Of a stretch of 64,000 nucleotides of DNA, positions 46,489 to 59,599 are shown piece by piece (position 1 is the stretch's first letter; the number at the start of each line of letters is the position of its first letter). Both the position numbers and the translations under genes were made by a program. The DNA is from Ricinus communis (Eukaryota; Streptophyta; Magnoliopsida; Malpighiales; Euphorbiaceae): assembly GCF_019578655.1 (NCBI RefSeq), contig NC_063260.1:19216723-19280722 (forward strand). Direction: 5' to 3'. The notes beneath the pieces are model-generated. The model did no database searches and was not told where the DNA came from. It was given only the letters and a program-made list of their open reading frames with translations.

Positions 46489-49298
46489 TGTCACAACCCA
46501 ACCCGTGGGCCCGTGACCGGCACTAGGGAATGGGTAGGCTTAAGGCCACCGAAACCCGTAGTAAGCCTGACACTCACTGACTTAAACAAATCTCATCTCA
46601 AATTAATATTATTAAAGCCACAATTTATCTTAATAGTTACACTTTACAAAATTACTTCGGTCTACCGGAAAAACTAGGCGAGACCCAAGCTCGGAAAATT
46701 TACAACTGATACATCTACTATTACTACTCATGGAGAATCTAAGATTTACCAATTTACATACCAAATCAAATACATCACCCGATGATGAAGGAGTCGGGTT
46801 ACTGAATAAGAGTCGCGAGAGGACTAATAGTCACGAATCTGAAAAACAGTAAATGGAGACTGTCAGTCTCGAGAGTGAGTTAAAATCATATATCTAAAAC
46901 AGTTTCAAACATTTCAATATCACATTCATTTAATTTTAAAAATAATTAATAAATCACGCGAACCATACGTGTCATGTTAAGACATATGTGTCATGCCATG
47001 CTTAAACAAAAATTATTCCACATGCAATGTGATCGGAGTACTTCAAGATAACCCTAATCCCAACTCTAACATCTCGACTTATTTCAACACTTATGTCTCA
47101 ACTAACCTCAACTCTAACATCTCAAACCTCTCATTCCAACAGGACTGGCGCCCAGAGAGCAAAGCTCGACCAGGGACCTTACCTCCAGTCCGGCCACTTA
47201 ACTCTCGGCCTTAGCCTTTTGGCTCTCTTATCCAATAAGATCGGCGCCCCAGAGAGCATAGCTCGACCAGGGACCTTACCTCCGACCGGTCACTTAAATT
47301 TCCAAATAAGCTGCGGCCAGAGAGCAATGCTTGGACTGGGGACCTTTACTCCCAAGCAACCACACTCTACTAAGCCCAGAGAGCGATGCTCGACCAGGCA
47401 GTCCTAATCTTTCTTTCTCAAAAATTTTACCTCTTTACCCTTTTCCTATCTCTCTCATATTATATTGGAACACTCATCCAACTTCTATGTTCTACTGTTG
47501 TCCCATCCTGAGTTATCATGCAATATTAAAATTAGTAATAAAGGAAAAACATATTTAAATAGTAATTAAAAGCATCATGCAAATGATAATAATAATAATT
47601 AAATGAAAAATTGAAATTGCAAATAAATATTCACAGTAGCAAATCAAATTTTATGCATGACACGTGCGTGGCGATATATGACTTTAACTCATGAGGTTTG
47701 GTGACCTCCTAGCTCGCCTCCCAAGGCTCTCGGTAGGAGCGAGCCGAACGAACTGACAATCTAGTCACGTAAAACAATTTATCAAAACGATGAAACAATT
47801 ACAATAGATCCTAGGTCTAGACTCCTAGGATTGACTGTCTAAGAATCTCGACTCAGGAGAATTCTACCGAAAATCCGGCAGAACCTCCCTTACAACACGA
47901 ACATTACCCCCCGTAAAAACGGGTCCAGGACCTGCCAGAAGAACACTTCCAATATCCAACAATTTAAACAACGGGAGTCGGGTCCCCAAACTTCACTATT
48001 TCCCGACTCCGCCACACAGCACAAAACACAAGGCAGGCAACTGACAGACAATTATTTTTGACTCACAATAACATCAAATACACAATATAACCCAATAAAC
48101 ACAAATTTAAAATCAAAGGATTTCTAAGATCAACGGCCAGAGAAAATTACCGAGACGCTCGATCGCTCGGTCGACTCGCCTCCAGCCGCCGGAGTCCGAT
48201 CGACGATCCGAACACACCATCGGACTCACAACGACGCGCTGATGACGATCCCCGCTTTCGATTTTCTGATCTAACACCCGATCATCCGGAGAGATTTGCG
48301 GACGATCTCGACCGTCGATTTGCAAACGAAGCCCGACTCCAAGACGAAACCTGCCATCGCGAAGCTTCGAGCCGAGGAGAGTCGGGATACGCCCTCCGAT
48401 CGTCCATCCTCCGGCCGGATCTCACGGGAAAACCCAAAAACACCGGCCACCATTTTCTCTCTCCACCGGATCTTCCGTCTCCCGGCCACCACAGGCGTCG
48501 GCCGCTAAAAGAAAGCTCGCCGTAGAGAGCAGATCGCCACCCGACTCTACCGCCAACAACTCCGAAAACGGCCGGAACACGCCCCCAAGGCTTTCCGCTA
48601 CTGGGCCTGTTGGCCTCTCCAACAGACGCCGCCTGGCTGGCCCGCGCCTTCATGGCCGCCACCGATGCCCGCAGCTCCTCTTTCTTCCGACGCGCCACTC
48701 TCTCTCTCTCTCTTCCTCTCTTCTTCCCCGATTTTCTTTCCTTTCAATATCGACATTAGGCCCCCGATCTTTTCCTTATTACAATTTAGTCCTTCAACTT
48801 TCTTAATTACTTACAATTTCATCCTGCAGAATTCCAATTTAACCCCCAAACTTCTTTTTAGCCTTTCAATTAAGCCCTTAACTAATTAATTTGGGCCAAA
48901 TTTGAATTATTGAAAATACACAATTAAATTAAATAATCAATTTCCAACTCAAAATTTAATACTACTAATCAATTATAATACCAATTTTCCCAAAATTCTT
49001 TTATAAACATCCTTTATAATTTCTTCCAAAATTTTTTCAATATATAATTTTACTTATATAAATATGCATTTGGGAAAATTTTGGATAACCAAAATATAAT
49101 CATTTCTCAAATAATTTACTTGAATAATTTCTTAAAATTTCAAACTAATTGGGTATGGAAAATAACTCATTTATTTATCTAACATGAACATTCAAAATTT
49201 GTATTTAAATCATTCCAATTAAACCGAATAAAAATAAAGCTAAAATTAACTTAAATAAAAACTCATTATTAAATATATAAAAAATTCCGGGTGTTACA
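46489..49298 (-). mobile_element. 5' LTR of the Ty3-gypsy-like element (2,810 bp)
   Basis: On the minus strand it runs TGTAACACCCGG ... GGGTTGTGACA, with TG...CA ends. It aligns along its length with the solo LTR at 56,668-59,594. It holds a GC-rich block (about 48,130-48,720) followed on the plus strand by CT repeats, and four spaced copies of an AGAGAGC..GCTCGACCAGGGACC motif at 47,153, 47,251, 47,318 and 47,378. The GC-rich ORFs (for example 48,282-48,698 minus) are LTR sequence, not host genes. The right edge abuts a tandem repeat unit (gttatacttagctc), so the element inserted into that array. Confidence 0.9.
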
Positions 49299-52200
49299 GT
49301 TATACTTAGCTCAAGAATAAAGAACTTAACCTTTCAAGTATTAGCTTCTAACTAATCATCAGTTTTTCAGCTTAACTTGTGCCGACGCAAACCTTATGTT
49401 CTTCGAGCTCCAACCTTCAAGCACAAACCATTTTTAATAAATTAGAGTTTATAAATTTTCTATTTAAAATTAACAACCATCAGACTATATTACAAATAAT
49501 TCAATCCAAACATACAATAAAAAAGTCATTCAAACAAAAAAATTAAAACAACCCAACAACTATTTGGATAGTGGCGCCATTTCTTTCTAGCGACTGATAT
49601 GCAAACACAGACAATCACATTAACATCAACAAACACCAAGCAACACTAATCAAAATAACAATAACAAAGCACTTGTAGCCTAATATTACTTGTCAAGCAT
49701 ATGCGCCTATGTCCGATGATTACCCCATCTACTACGAGGTTCTAACTCAATCTAGTTATGCAGTTAAAATCTACTTTTTCACATAATGCATCGCATATCA
49801 TCTTAATCACTAAGTTTGGTCATTCTCATTCGCATTAAACGCATGCTTATTGCAAAGGGGGGAGGAGAAAAGCATATACACACATATATGTATAATATAC
49901 TACTCACAGTAAGAAGCTCCAAAACTAACCTCCATCCGGGCACTTAATTACTCCGGGTTATCTACTCACAAATATACAAATTAGAGTTTATAAATTTTCT
50001 ATTTCTAATTAACAATCATCAAACTATATTTTGTTCACTGTCTCAATTTATATTTCCTAGGTCCGTACCTCTACCTCAACTCTAAATAATTTCATGATAG
50101 GGTTAGTAGCTAATCTTTAATTTTATTAAGTTGCATGGTGGAGTTACTTCAAAAGTAATGTTTGGTAGAGATGAGGTAGAAGTACTAACATAGAAATAGA
50201 AATTGAGAAAGTTAACAAAATAAGAAAATAAAAAAAGTTATATTTAGCTCAAGAATAGACAACTTAGCTTTTCAAGTATCAGCTTCTAACTGATGATCAG
50301 TTCTTCAACTTAACATGTGCCGAGGCAAATCTTATGTTCTTCGAGCTCCAATCTTCAAGCACATACCATTTTTAACAAATCAGAGTTTAATAAATTTTAT
50401 ATTTCTAATTAACAATCATCAAACTATATTTTGTTCACTGTCTCAATTTCTATTTCCTAGGTCCGTACCCCTACCCCAACTCTAAATAATTTCATGATAG
50501 GGTTAGTAGCTAATCTTTAATTTTATTAAGTTGCATGGTGGAGTTACTTCAAAAGTAATGTTTGGTAGAGATTAGGTAGAAGTACTGACATAGAAATAGA
50601 AATTGAGATAGTTAACAAAATAAGAAAAAAAAAGTTATATTTAGCTGAAGAATAGACAACTTGCTTTTCAAGTATCAGCTTCTAACTGATGATCAATTCA
50701 TCAACTTAACATGTGTCGAGGCAAATCTTATTTTTTTCGAGCTCCAATCTTCAAGCACATACCACTTTTAACAAATTAGAGTTTAATAAATTTTATATTT
50801 CTAATTAACAATCATCAAACTATATTTTGTTCATTGTCTCAATTTCTATTTCCTAGGTCCGTACCCCTACCTCAACTCTAAATAATTTCATGATAGGGTT
50901 AGTAGCTAATCTTTGATTTTATTAAGTTGCATGGTGGAGTTACTTCAAAAGTAATGTTTGGTAGAGATTAGGTAGAAGTACTGACATAGAAATAGAAATT
51001 GAGATAGTTAACAAAATAAGAAAAAAAAGTTATATTTAGCTGAAGAATAGACAACTTAGCTTTTCAAGTATCAGCTTCTAACTGATGATCAGTTCATCAA
51101 CTTAACATGTGCCGAGGCAAATCTTATGTTCTTCGAGGTCCAATCTTCAAGCACATACCACTTTTAACAAATTAGAGTTTAATAAATTTTATATTTCTAA
51201 TTAAACAATCATCAGACAATATTAGAAACAATGCAATTCAAACATCAAACAAAAAAAGTAATTCAGACAAAAAAACTAAAATAACCCAACAAGAACTATG
51301 AAGTAACTCCGCCATGCAACTTAACAAAATTGAGTATTAGCTACTAACCCAATCAGTCTATTTGGATAGTGGCGGCATTTCTTTCCGACGGCTGATTGAG
51401 ATCATAATAAAGATGCAAACACAGACAATCACATCATCATCAATAAACACCTAGCAATACTGATCAAAATAATAATAACAAAGCAATTTAAGCCTAATAT
51501 CACTTGTCACGCATATGCGCCTATGTCCGTTGATTACCCCATCGTCTAGGACATTCTAACTCAATCTAGTTATGCAGTTAAAATCTACTTTTTCACATAA
51601 TGCCTGTGGGCATATCATCTTAATCAATAAGTTTGGTCATTCTCATTCGCACTTAAACTCATGCATATTGCAAAGGAGAGAGGAGAAAAAGCATATACAT
51701 ACATATATGTGTAATATACTACTCACAGTAAGACGCTCCAGAGCTAACCTCCATCCATCGCACTTAATGACTCCGGGTTATCTAGTCACAAATATACAAA
51801 TTAGAGTTTATAAATTTTCTATTTCTAATTAACAATCATCAAACTATATTTTATTTACTGTCTCAATTTATATTTCCTAGGTCCGTACCTCTACCTCAAC
51901 TCTAAATAATTTCATGATAGGGTTCGTAGCTAATCTTTAATTTTATTAAGTTTCATGGTGGAGTTACTTCAAAAGTAATGTTTGGTAGAGATGAGGTAGA
52001 AGTACTAACATAGAAATAGAAATTGAGAAAGTTAACAAAATAAGAAAATAAAAAAAGTTATATTTAGCTCAAGAATAGACAACTTAGCTTTTCAAGTATC
52101 GGCTTCTAACTGATGATCAGTTCTTCAACTTAACATGTGCCGAGGCAAATCTTATGTTCTTCGAGCTCCAATCTTCAAGCACATACCATTTTTAACAAAT

Positions 52201-53360
52201 TAGAGTTTAACAAATTTTATATTTCTAATTAACAATCATCAAACTATATTTTGTTCACTGTCCCAATTTCTATTTCCTAGGTCCGTACCTCTACCTCAAC
52301 TCTAAATAATTTCATGATAGGGTTAGTAGCTAATCTTTAATTTTATTAAGTTGCATGGTGGAGTTACTTCAAAAGTAATGTTTGGTAGAGATTAGGTAGA
52401 AGTACTGACATAGAAATAGAAATAGAGATAGTTAACAAAATAAGAAAAAAAAAAGTTATATTTAGCTGAAGAATAGACAACTTAGCTTTTCAAGTATCAG
52501 CTTCTAACTGATGATCAGTTCATCAACTTAACATGTGCCGAGACAAATCATATGTTCTTCGAGGTCCAATCTTCAAGCACATACCACTTTTAACAAATTA
52601 GAGTTTAATAAATTTTATATTTCTAATTAAACAATCATCAGACAATATTAGAAACAATGCAATTCAAACATCAAACAAAAAAAGTAATTCAAACAAAAAA
52701 ACTAAAATAACCCAACAAGAACTATGAAGTAACTCCGCCATGCAACTTAACAAAATTGAGTATTAGCTACTAACCCAATCAGTCTATTTGGATAGTGGCG
52801 GCATTTCTTTCTGACGGCTGATTGAGATCATAATAAAGATGCAAACACAGACAATCACATCAACATCAATAAACACCTAGCAATACTGATCAAAATAACA
52901 ATAATAAAGCAATTTAAGCCTAATATCACTTGTCAAGCATATGCGCCTATGTCCGATGATTACCCCATCGTCTAGGACATTCTAACTCAATCTAGTTATG
53001 CAGTTAAAATCTACTTTTTCACATAATGCCTGTGGGCATATCATCTTAATCACTAAGTTTGGTCATTCTCATTCGCATTTAAACACATGCATATTGCAAA
53101 GGAGAGAGGAGAAAAAGCATATACATACATATATGTGTAATATACTACTCACAGTAAGACGCTCCAGATCTAACCTCCATCCGTCAGACTTAATTACTTC
53201 GGGTTATCTAGTCACAAATGTACAAATTAGAGTTTATAAATTTTCTATTTCTAATTAACAATCATCAAACTATATTTTGTTCACTGTCTCAATTTCTATT
53301 TTCTAGGTCCGTACTTCTACCTCAACTCTAAATAATTTCATGATAGGGTTCGTAGCTAAT
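49299..53360. repeat. Higher-order tandem array: ~397-bp A units and ~600-bp B spacers
   Basis: A units start with gttata(t/c)ttagct at 49,299, 50,236, 50,632, 51,029, 52,057 and 52,455; adjacent A units are 396-398 bp apart. Longer B spacers (about 49,484-49,977, 51,211-51,800, 52,640-53,226) carry gcctatgtccg and ggcatttctttc. The A-A-B block repeats with a period of about 1,426 bp (51,572 versus 52,998). Each A unit contains an inverted repeat, listed separately. The ORFs starting MQLKSTFSHN in the B spacers are repeat shadows. Confidence 0.9.
50023..50230. mobile_element. MITE-like inverted repeat inside A units (representative copy)
   Basis: The left arm tattttgttcactgtctcaa with the following atttatatttcctaggtccg pairs with the right arm gtactaacatagaaatagaa and attgagaaagttaacaaaat, giving about 50-55 bp of imperfect terminal inverted repeat around ~100 bp. 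Equivalent copies lie at about 50,418-50,625, 50,818-51,023, 51,840-52,050, 52,240-52,448 and, truncated, 53,270-53,360. An inverted piece of the loop occurs in the B spacers (51,300-51,350 and 52,725-52,780). An element was apparently trapped and amplified with the array. Confidence 0.65.
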
Positions 53361-53472
53361 CTTAATTTCTAAGTAGAATAAAAAGAATGAAAGCCCAAAG
53401 GTTCAATCCTCTGAGTAAAGGATAACTCATGTATACTTGTTGTAAAATGTCAAGAATGCATTAAAAAATATA
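53361..53472 (+). repeat. Permuted copy of 22.69-22.93 kb
   Basis: 53,361-53,451 matches 22,835-22,925 (aataaaaagaatgaaagccc; gttcaatcctctgagtaaag). It continues directly into caagaatgcattaaaaaata, which in the source lies upstream at 22,692-22,712. The segment forms the boundary between the A/B array and the 39-bp minisatellite. Confidence 0.85.
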
Positions 53473-56400
53473 CTCCTTCTACGAGGCTGTTTTCTTAAAC
53501 TGGTAATTACACTACTTTGACGGGGTTGTTTTCTCAGATTCATAAATATACAAGTCTTAAGGGGTTATTTTCTTATATGATAAATACACCATTTTTACAG
53601 TGTTATTTTCTCATATTAAATTATTAGCACTATTATGGATTTTTTTCTCATATTCATAAATATACATGTTTTACGGGATTATTTTCTTATATTGATAAAT
53701 ATTCCACTTTTATGGGGTTATTTTCTTATATTAACAAATATACTCCTTTTACGGGGTTATTTTCTCATATTATAAAATTAACCCATTTAAGGGGTTGTTT
53801 TCTCTTACTCACAAATACACTAAAATTACGGGATTATTTTCTCTGATCGATAAATATCCCCGTATGACGGGGTTGTTTTCTAATATTTATAGATATATCC
53901 TTCCACGGGGTTATTTTCTCATACTCACAAATATACCAAAAGTACGAGGTTATTTTCTCCGATTGATAAATTTTCCCGTATTTCGGGGTTATTTTCTAAT
54001 ATTTATAAATATGCCCCACTTACGAGGTTGTTTTCTCATATGATAAAATTAACCCATTTAAGGAGTTGTTTTCTCATACTAAAAAATATACAAAAATTAC
54101 GGGGTTATTTTCTCAAGTTAATAAATTTCACCGTATTACATGGTTGTTTTCTAATATTTATAGATATACCCCTCTTACGAGGTTGTTTTCTCATATTAAA
54201 AAATGTACCCATTCTATGAGGCTGTTTTCTTAAACTGGTAAATACACTACTTTGACGGGGTTATTTTCTCATATTCATAAATATACATGTCTTACGGGGT
54301 TTTTTTTATATGATAAACATATCACTTTTACGGAATTATTTTCTCATATTAAATTATTAGCACTATTATAAGGTTTTTTCTCATATTCATAAATATACAT
54401 GTTTTATGGGATTATTTCTTTATATTGATAAATATTTAACTTTTACAGGGTTATTTTTTTATATTCACAAATATACTCCTTTTACGGGGTTGTTTCCTCA
54501 TATTATAAAATTAATCTATTTAAGGGGTTGTTTTCCGTACTCACAAATATACTAAAATTATGAGATTATTTTCTCTGATTGATAAAAATCCCCGTATGCT
54601 GGGGTTATTTTCTAATATTTATAAATATACCTCTCCACGGGATTTTTTTATCATATTATAAATTTTACCCCATCTACAAGGCTATTTTCTCATACTTGCA
54701 ATTACACGACTTTTACGGAGTTATTTTCTCATATTCATAAATATACACGTTTTACGGAGTTATTTTCTTATATTGATAAATATACCACTTTTACGGGTTT
54801 ATTTTCTTTTATTGATAAATATACCCCTTTTACGGGATTGTTTTTTCACATTATAAAATTAACCCATTTAAGGGGCTATTTTCGCATATTCACAAATACA
54901 CTAAAATTACGGGTTTATTTTCTCCGATTGATAAATTTCCCCGTATTATAGGGTTGATTTCGCATATTAAAACATTTACTCCTTCTACGAAGTTGTTTTC
55001 TCAGATTCATAAATATACAAGTTTTACAGTGTTATTTTCTTTTATCGACAAATATATCCTTTTTACGGGATTGTTTTCTCATATTATAAAATTAACCCAT
55101 TTAAGGGTTATTTTCTCATACTCACAAATATACCAAAATTACGAGTTTATTATCTCCGATTGATAAATATTCCCGTATTACGGGATTGTTTTCTAATATT
55201 TATAAATATATCCCTTTTATGGGGTTGTTTTCTCATATTATAAAATTAACTCATTTAAGGGGTTGTTTTCTCATACTCATAAATATACCAAAATTACGGA
55301 GTTATTTTCTTAGGTTTATAAGTTTCACTGTATTACAAGGTTGGTTTCTAATATTTAGAGATATACCCCTCTTCCGAGGTTGTTTTCTCATATTAAAAAT
55401 GTACCCCTTCTACGAGGCTGTTTTCTTAAATTGGTAATTACACTACTTTGACAGGGTTGTTTTCTCAGATTCATAAATATATATGTCTTACGGGGTTATT
55501 ATCTTATATGATAAATATACCACTTTTACAGGGTTATTTTCTCATATTAAATTATTAGCACTATTATGGGGTTTTTTTTTCTCATACTAATAAATATACA
55601 TGTTTTACGAGATTATTTCTTTATATTGATAAATATTCCACTTTTACGGGGTTATTTTCTTATATTGACAAATATACTCCTTTTACGGGATTGTTTTCTC
55701 ATATTATAAAATTAACCCATTTAAGGGATTATTTTCTCGTACTCACAAATATACTAAAATTACGAGATTATTTTCTCTGATCGATAAATATCTCCGTATG
55801 ACGGGGTTATTTTCTAATGCTTATAAATATACCCCTCCACGGGGTTGTTTTCTCATACTCACAAATATACCAAAATTACGAGGTTATTTTCTCCAACTTA
55901 TAAATATTCCCGTATTTCAAGTTTGTTTTCTAATATTTATAAATATACCCCTCTTGCGGGATTGTTTTCTCATATTGTAAAATTAACCCATTTAAGGGGT
56001 TATTTTCTCATACTCAAAAATATACAAAAATTACGGGGTTATTTTCTCAGGTTCATAAATTTCACCGTATTACATGGTTGTTTTCTAATATTTATAGATA
56101 TACCCCTTTTAAGAGGTTGTTTTCTCATATTAAAAAATGTACCCATTTTACGAGGCTGTTTTCTTAAATTGGTAATTACACTACTTTAACACGGTTGTTT
56201 TCTCAGATTCATAAATATACATATCTTAGGGGGTTATTTTCTTATATGATAAACATACCACTTTTACGGGGTTATTTTCTCATATTAAATTATTAGCACT
56301 GTTATGGTGTTTTTTTCCTCATATTCATAAATATACATATTTTACGGGATTATTTTCTTATATTGATAAATATTCCACTTTTACGGGGTTATTTTCTTAT

Positions 56401-56667
56401 ATTGACAAATATACCCCTTTTACGGGGTTGTTTTCTCATATTATAAAATTAACCCACTGATGGGGCTGTTTTCTCATACTCACAAATACACATATATTAC
56501 GGAGTTATTTTCTTCGATTGATAAATATCCCCGTATTATGTAGTTGTTTTCTCATATTAAAAAATTTACCCCTTCTACAAGGATGTTTTCTCAGATTCAT
56601 AAATATACACGTTTTATGGTGTTATTTTCTTATATCGACAAATATACCCCTTTTATGGGATTATTTT
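53465..56667 (+). repeat. 39-bp minisatellite array, left block
   Basis: Head-to-tail monomers follow the pattern acggggtt(a/g)ttttctca, then tattnataaatataccc. Counting several adjacent monomers gives 39 bp (for example ggggttgttttctcatactc plus acaaatataccaaaattac). Monomers vary in the second half, with recurrent types such as aaattaacccatttaagg and aaattattagcactattatg. Because 39 is 13 codons, several frames stay open and yield 13-residue repeats such as GLFSNIYKYTPLT. These ORFs lack start context and are often interrupted, so I treat them as non-coding. Confidence 0.93.
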
Positions 56668-57190
56668 TGTCACGACCCCACCCGTGGACCCGTGATCGGC
56701 ACTAGGGAATGGGTAGGCTTAAGGCCACCAAATCCCGTAGTAAGCCTGAAACTCACTAACTCAATCAAATCTCATCTCAAATTAATATTATTAAAGCCAT
56801 AAATTATCTTAATAGTTACATTCTACATAAATACTTCGGTCTGCCAGAAAAATTAGGCGAGACCCGCAACTTATAAAATTTACAAATGATACATCTACTA
56901 TTATTACTGCGGAGAATCTAAGATTTTTACAATTTGACATACCAAATCAAACACCACCCGATGATGAAGAAGTCGGGTTACTGAGTAAGAGTCGTGGGAA
57001 AACTGACAGTCATGAATCTGAAAAACAGTAAATGGAGACTGTCAGTCTCGAGAGTGAGTTAAAATCAAATAATCTAGAGACTATTGCTTTCTTCACAGAA
57101 AATATTAATCATTCGAATCAATATATCAACCATGCATGTAAATACAACCATATTATAACCATACCATAATAAATAAATAAATGAATAAAT

Positions 57191-57236
<46 letters not shown>

Positions 57237-59599
57237 CTTTTACGGGACGAGTGGCTCGGTGAGAACCCTAACCCCAACTTCTAATAGCCTTTCGGCTCTC
57301 TTAATCCAACAGTCCGGCGCCTAGAGAGCAAGCTCAATCAGGGTCCTTACCTCCGGCTGAACACTTGAATTCCAAATAAGCCGGCCAAAGAGCGTTGCTC
57401 GATTAGGGACCTTAACTCCTAATCAACGAACTCTAGAGAGCAATTGCTCGATCGGGGCAAACAAATCCATAATAATCTTATGTCCATGATCATTCTGCAG
57501 TCGTCCCGATGTAACCTACCAGGTGGCATGTTCTACGAAAGCCACATTTCCCAAAACGCAATCATCACATTTAATAAATATCATTGTCTAATGAAATCAT
57601 TCAACATATACCGAAATAAAGATTAAAAATTTAGGATAAGGCAACATGCAATTCGTGTCGAAAAATAATAATATCTATATTATTATAACGTTACTAATAA
57701 TAATATTTATATTATTTTCAATAATTAATAATCAAGTGAAATTATTTATCTTGCGATACTAATAATCATATTAAGCACAAATTCTAAAATAGCATATTAA
57801 AATCAGACTTAGCAATAGTGCAATGATTAAATGACTTTAACTCACAGAATTTGGGTGACCTCCTAGCTCTGCTCCGGTGCCTCGGTTGGACCGAGCCGAA
57901 CAAACGGACAATCTAGTCATGGAAAATAATTTATCAAAACGCTAAAACAATCGATCATTAATCCTAGGTTTAGACTCCTAGGACTGACTGTCTAAGAATC
58001 TCGACTCAGGAGAATTCTACCGAAAATCCGGCAGAACCTCCCCTACAACACGAACATTACCCCCCGTAAAACGGGTCAAGGACCTGCCAGAAAAATACTA
58101 CAAATACTTAACAATCCAAACAACGGGAGTCGGGTCCCCAAACCTCACTATTTCCCAACTCCGCCACACAACACAAAACACAAGGCAGGCAAACCGACAG
58201 ACAATTATTTTTGACTCACAAATATCATCAAATACTCAATATAATCCAATAGACACACAATTAAACCAAGAATTTCCAAAATTACGGGCCAGAGAAAAAT
58301 TACCGAGACGCTCGATCGCTCGGTCGACTTGCCTCCGGCGGCCGGAGTCCGATCGACGATCCGAACACACCATCGGACTCACAACGACGCGCTGACGACG
58401 ATCCCCGCTTCCGATTTTCCGATCTGACACCCGATCATTCGGAGAAATTTGCGGACGATCTCGGCCGTCGATTTGCAAACGGAGCCCGATCGCCACGAAC
58501 CGGTGCCATCGCGAAGCTTGAGCTGAGGAGAGTCGGGATACGTCCTCCGATCGTCCATCCTCCGCCGGAGCTCACCGGAAAAGCTGAAAAAACACCGGCT
58601 GCCACTCTAAATTTCAATTTGCCGGATCTTTCAACTCCGGCCACCCCAGGCGTCGCCATTGCTGCCAGAAGAGAGCCCTTCCCGAGAGGAGCCGATCGCC
58701 ACTAGACTCGCAACACCGGAAGCGGCCAAAGCGGCCTCCCTGCTCCCGCGATTCCATGACGCCGCTGTTCTCCACGCCTCGAGCCGCCTTTCTGCTGACC
58801 GAGCCACCGCACGCCGCCGCCTTCCTCTTCTTCTTCGGCCATCACCCTCTCTCTCTCTCTCCCGATCTACTTTCTCTCTCCCCGATCCCATTCCTTTCAA
58901 TATCGACATTAGGCCCCCGAACTTTTCCTTATTACAATTTGGTCCCTCAACTTCTTTAATTACTTACAATCTCATCCTGCAGAATTTCAATTTAACCCCT
59001 ATACTTTCCTTTATCCTTTCAATTAAGCCCTTAACTAATTAATTTGGGCCAAAACCGAATTATTGAAAATATACAATTACACAAATACCCCTGAACAACA
59101 TATTTATTTACGAAAATACCAAACTCACAAATTTCCATTAAACCCTCACAAAAATAAAATTATACTTTTAATCCTTATTCCAAAATAATCCTCCAATTAA
59201 ATCCTACACACAATTAAATTAAATAATCAATTTCCAACTCAAAATTTAATACTACTAATCAATTATAACACCAATTTTCCCAAAATTCTTTTATAAAAAC
59301 ATCCCTTACAATTTCTATCATAATTTTTCAATATATAATTTAATTTATATATATATACATTTGAGAAAATTTTGAATAACCAAATAAAAATATAATTTAT
59401 TCCTCAAATAATTTATTTAATTAACTCCTTAAAAATCAAACTAATTGGATATGGAAAATAACTCATTTGTTTGTCTAACATAAAAATTCAAAATTTGTAT
59501 TTAAATCATTCCAATTAAACCGAATAAAAATAAAGCTAAAATTAACTTAAATAAAAACTCATTATTAAATATATAAAAAATTTCAGGTGTTACAATTTT
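56663..59599 (-). mobile_element. Solo LTR (2,927 bp) with 5-bp target-site duplication
   Basis: The LTR spans 56,668-59,594, TGTCACGACCCC ... GGTGTTACA on the plus strand, the same family and orientation as 46,489-49,298. It is flanked by ATTTT at 56,663-56,667 and 59,595-59,599. It interrupts a 39-bp array monomer. No primer binding site or internal region is present, so it arose by LTR-LTR recombination. It has about 130 bp (about 59,076-59,215) that the other two LTR copies lack, with acaatta microhomology at the junction, and a (TA)n tract at about 57,197-57,232. Its GC-rich ORFs (58,236-58,909) are LTR sequence. Confidence 0.93.

Noticed and set aside
48113..48698. GC-rich arginine-rich ORFs as host genes
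   Set aside because: They lie inside the LTR and recur in the solo LTR with frame disruptions.
51572..53258. Two near-identical 86-codon ORFs (MQLKSTFSHN start) as a duplicated gene
   Set aside because: They are equivalent positions in the B spacers of the tandem array and have no family resemblance.
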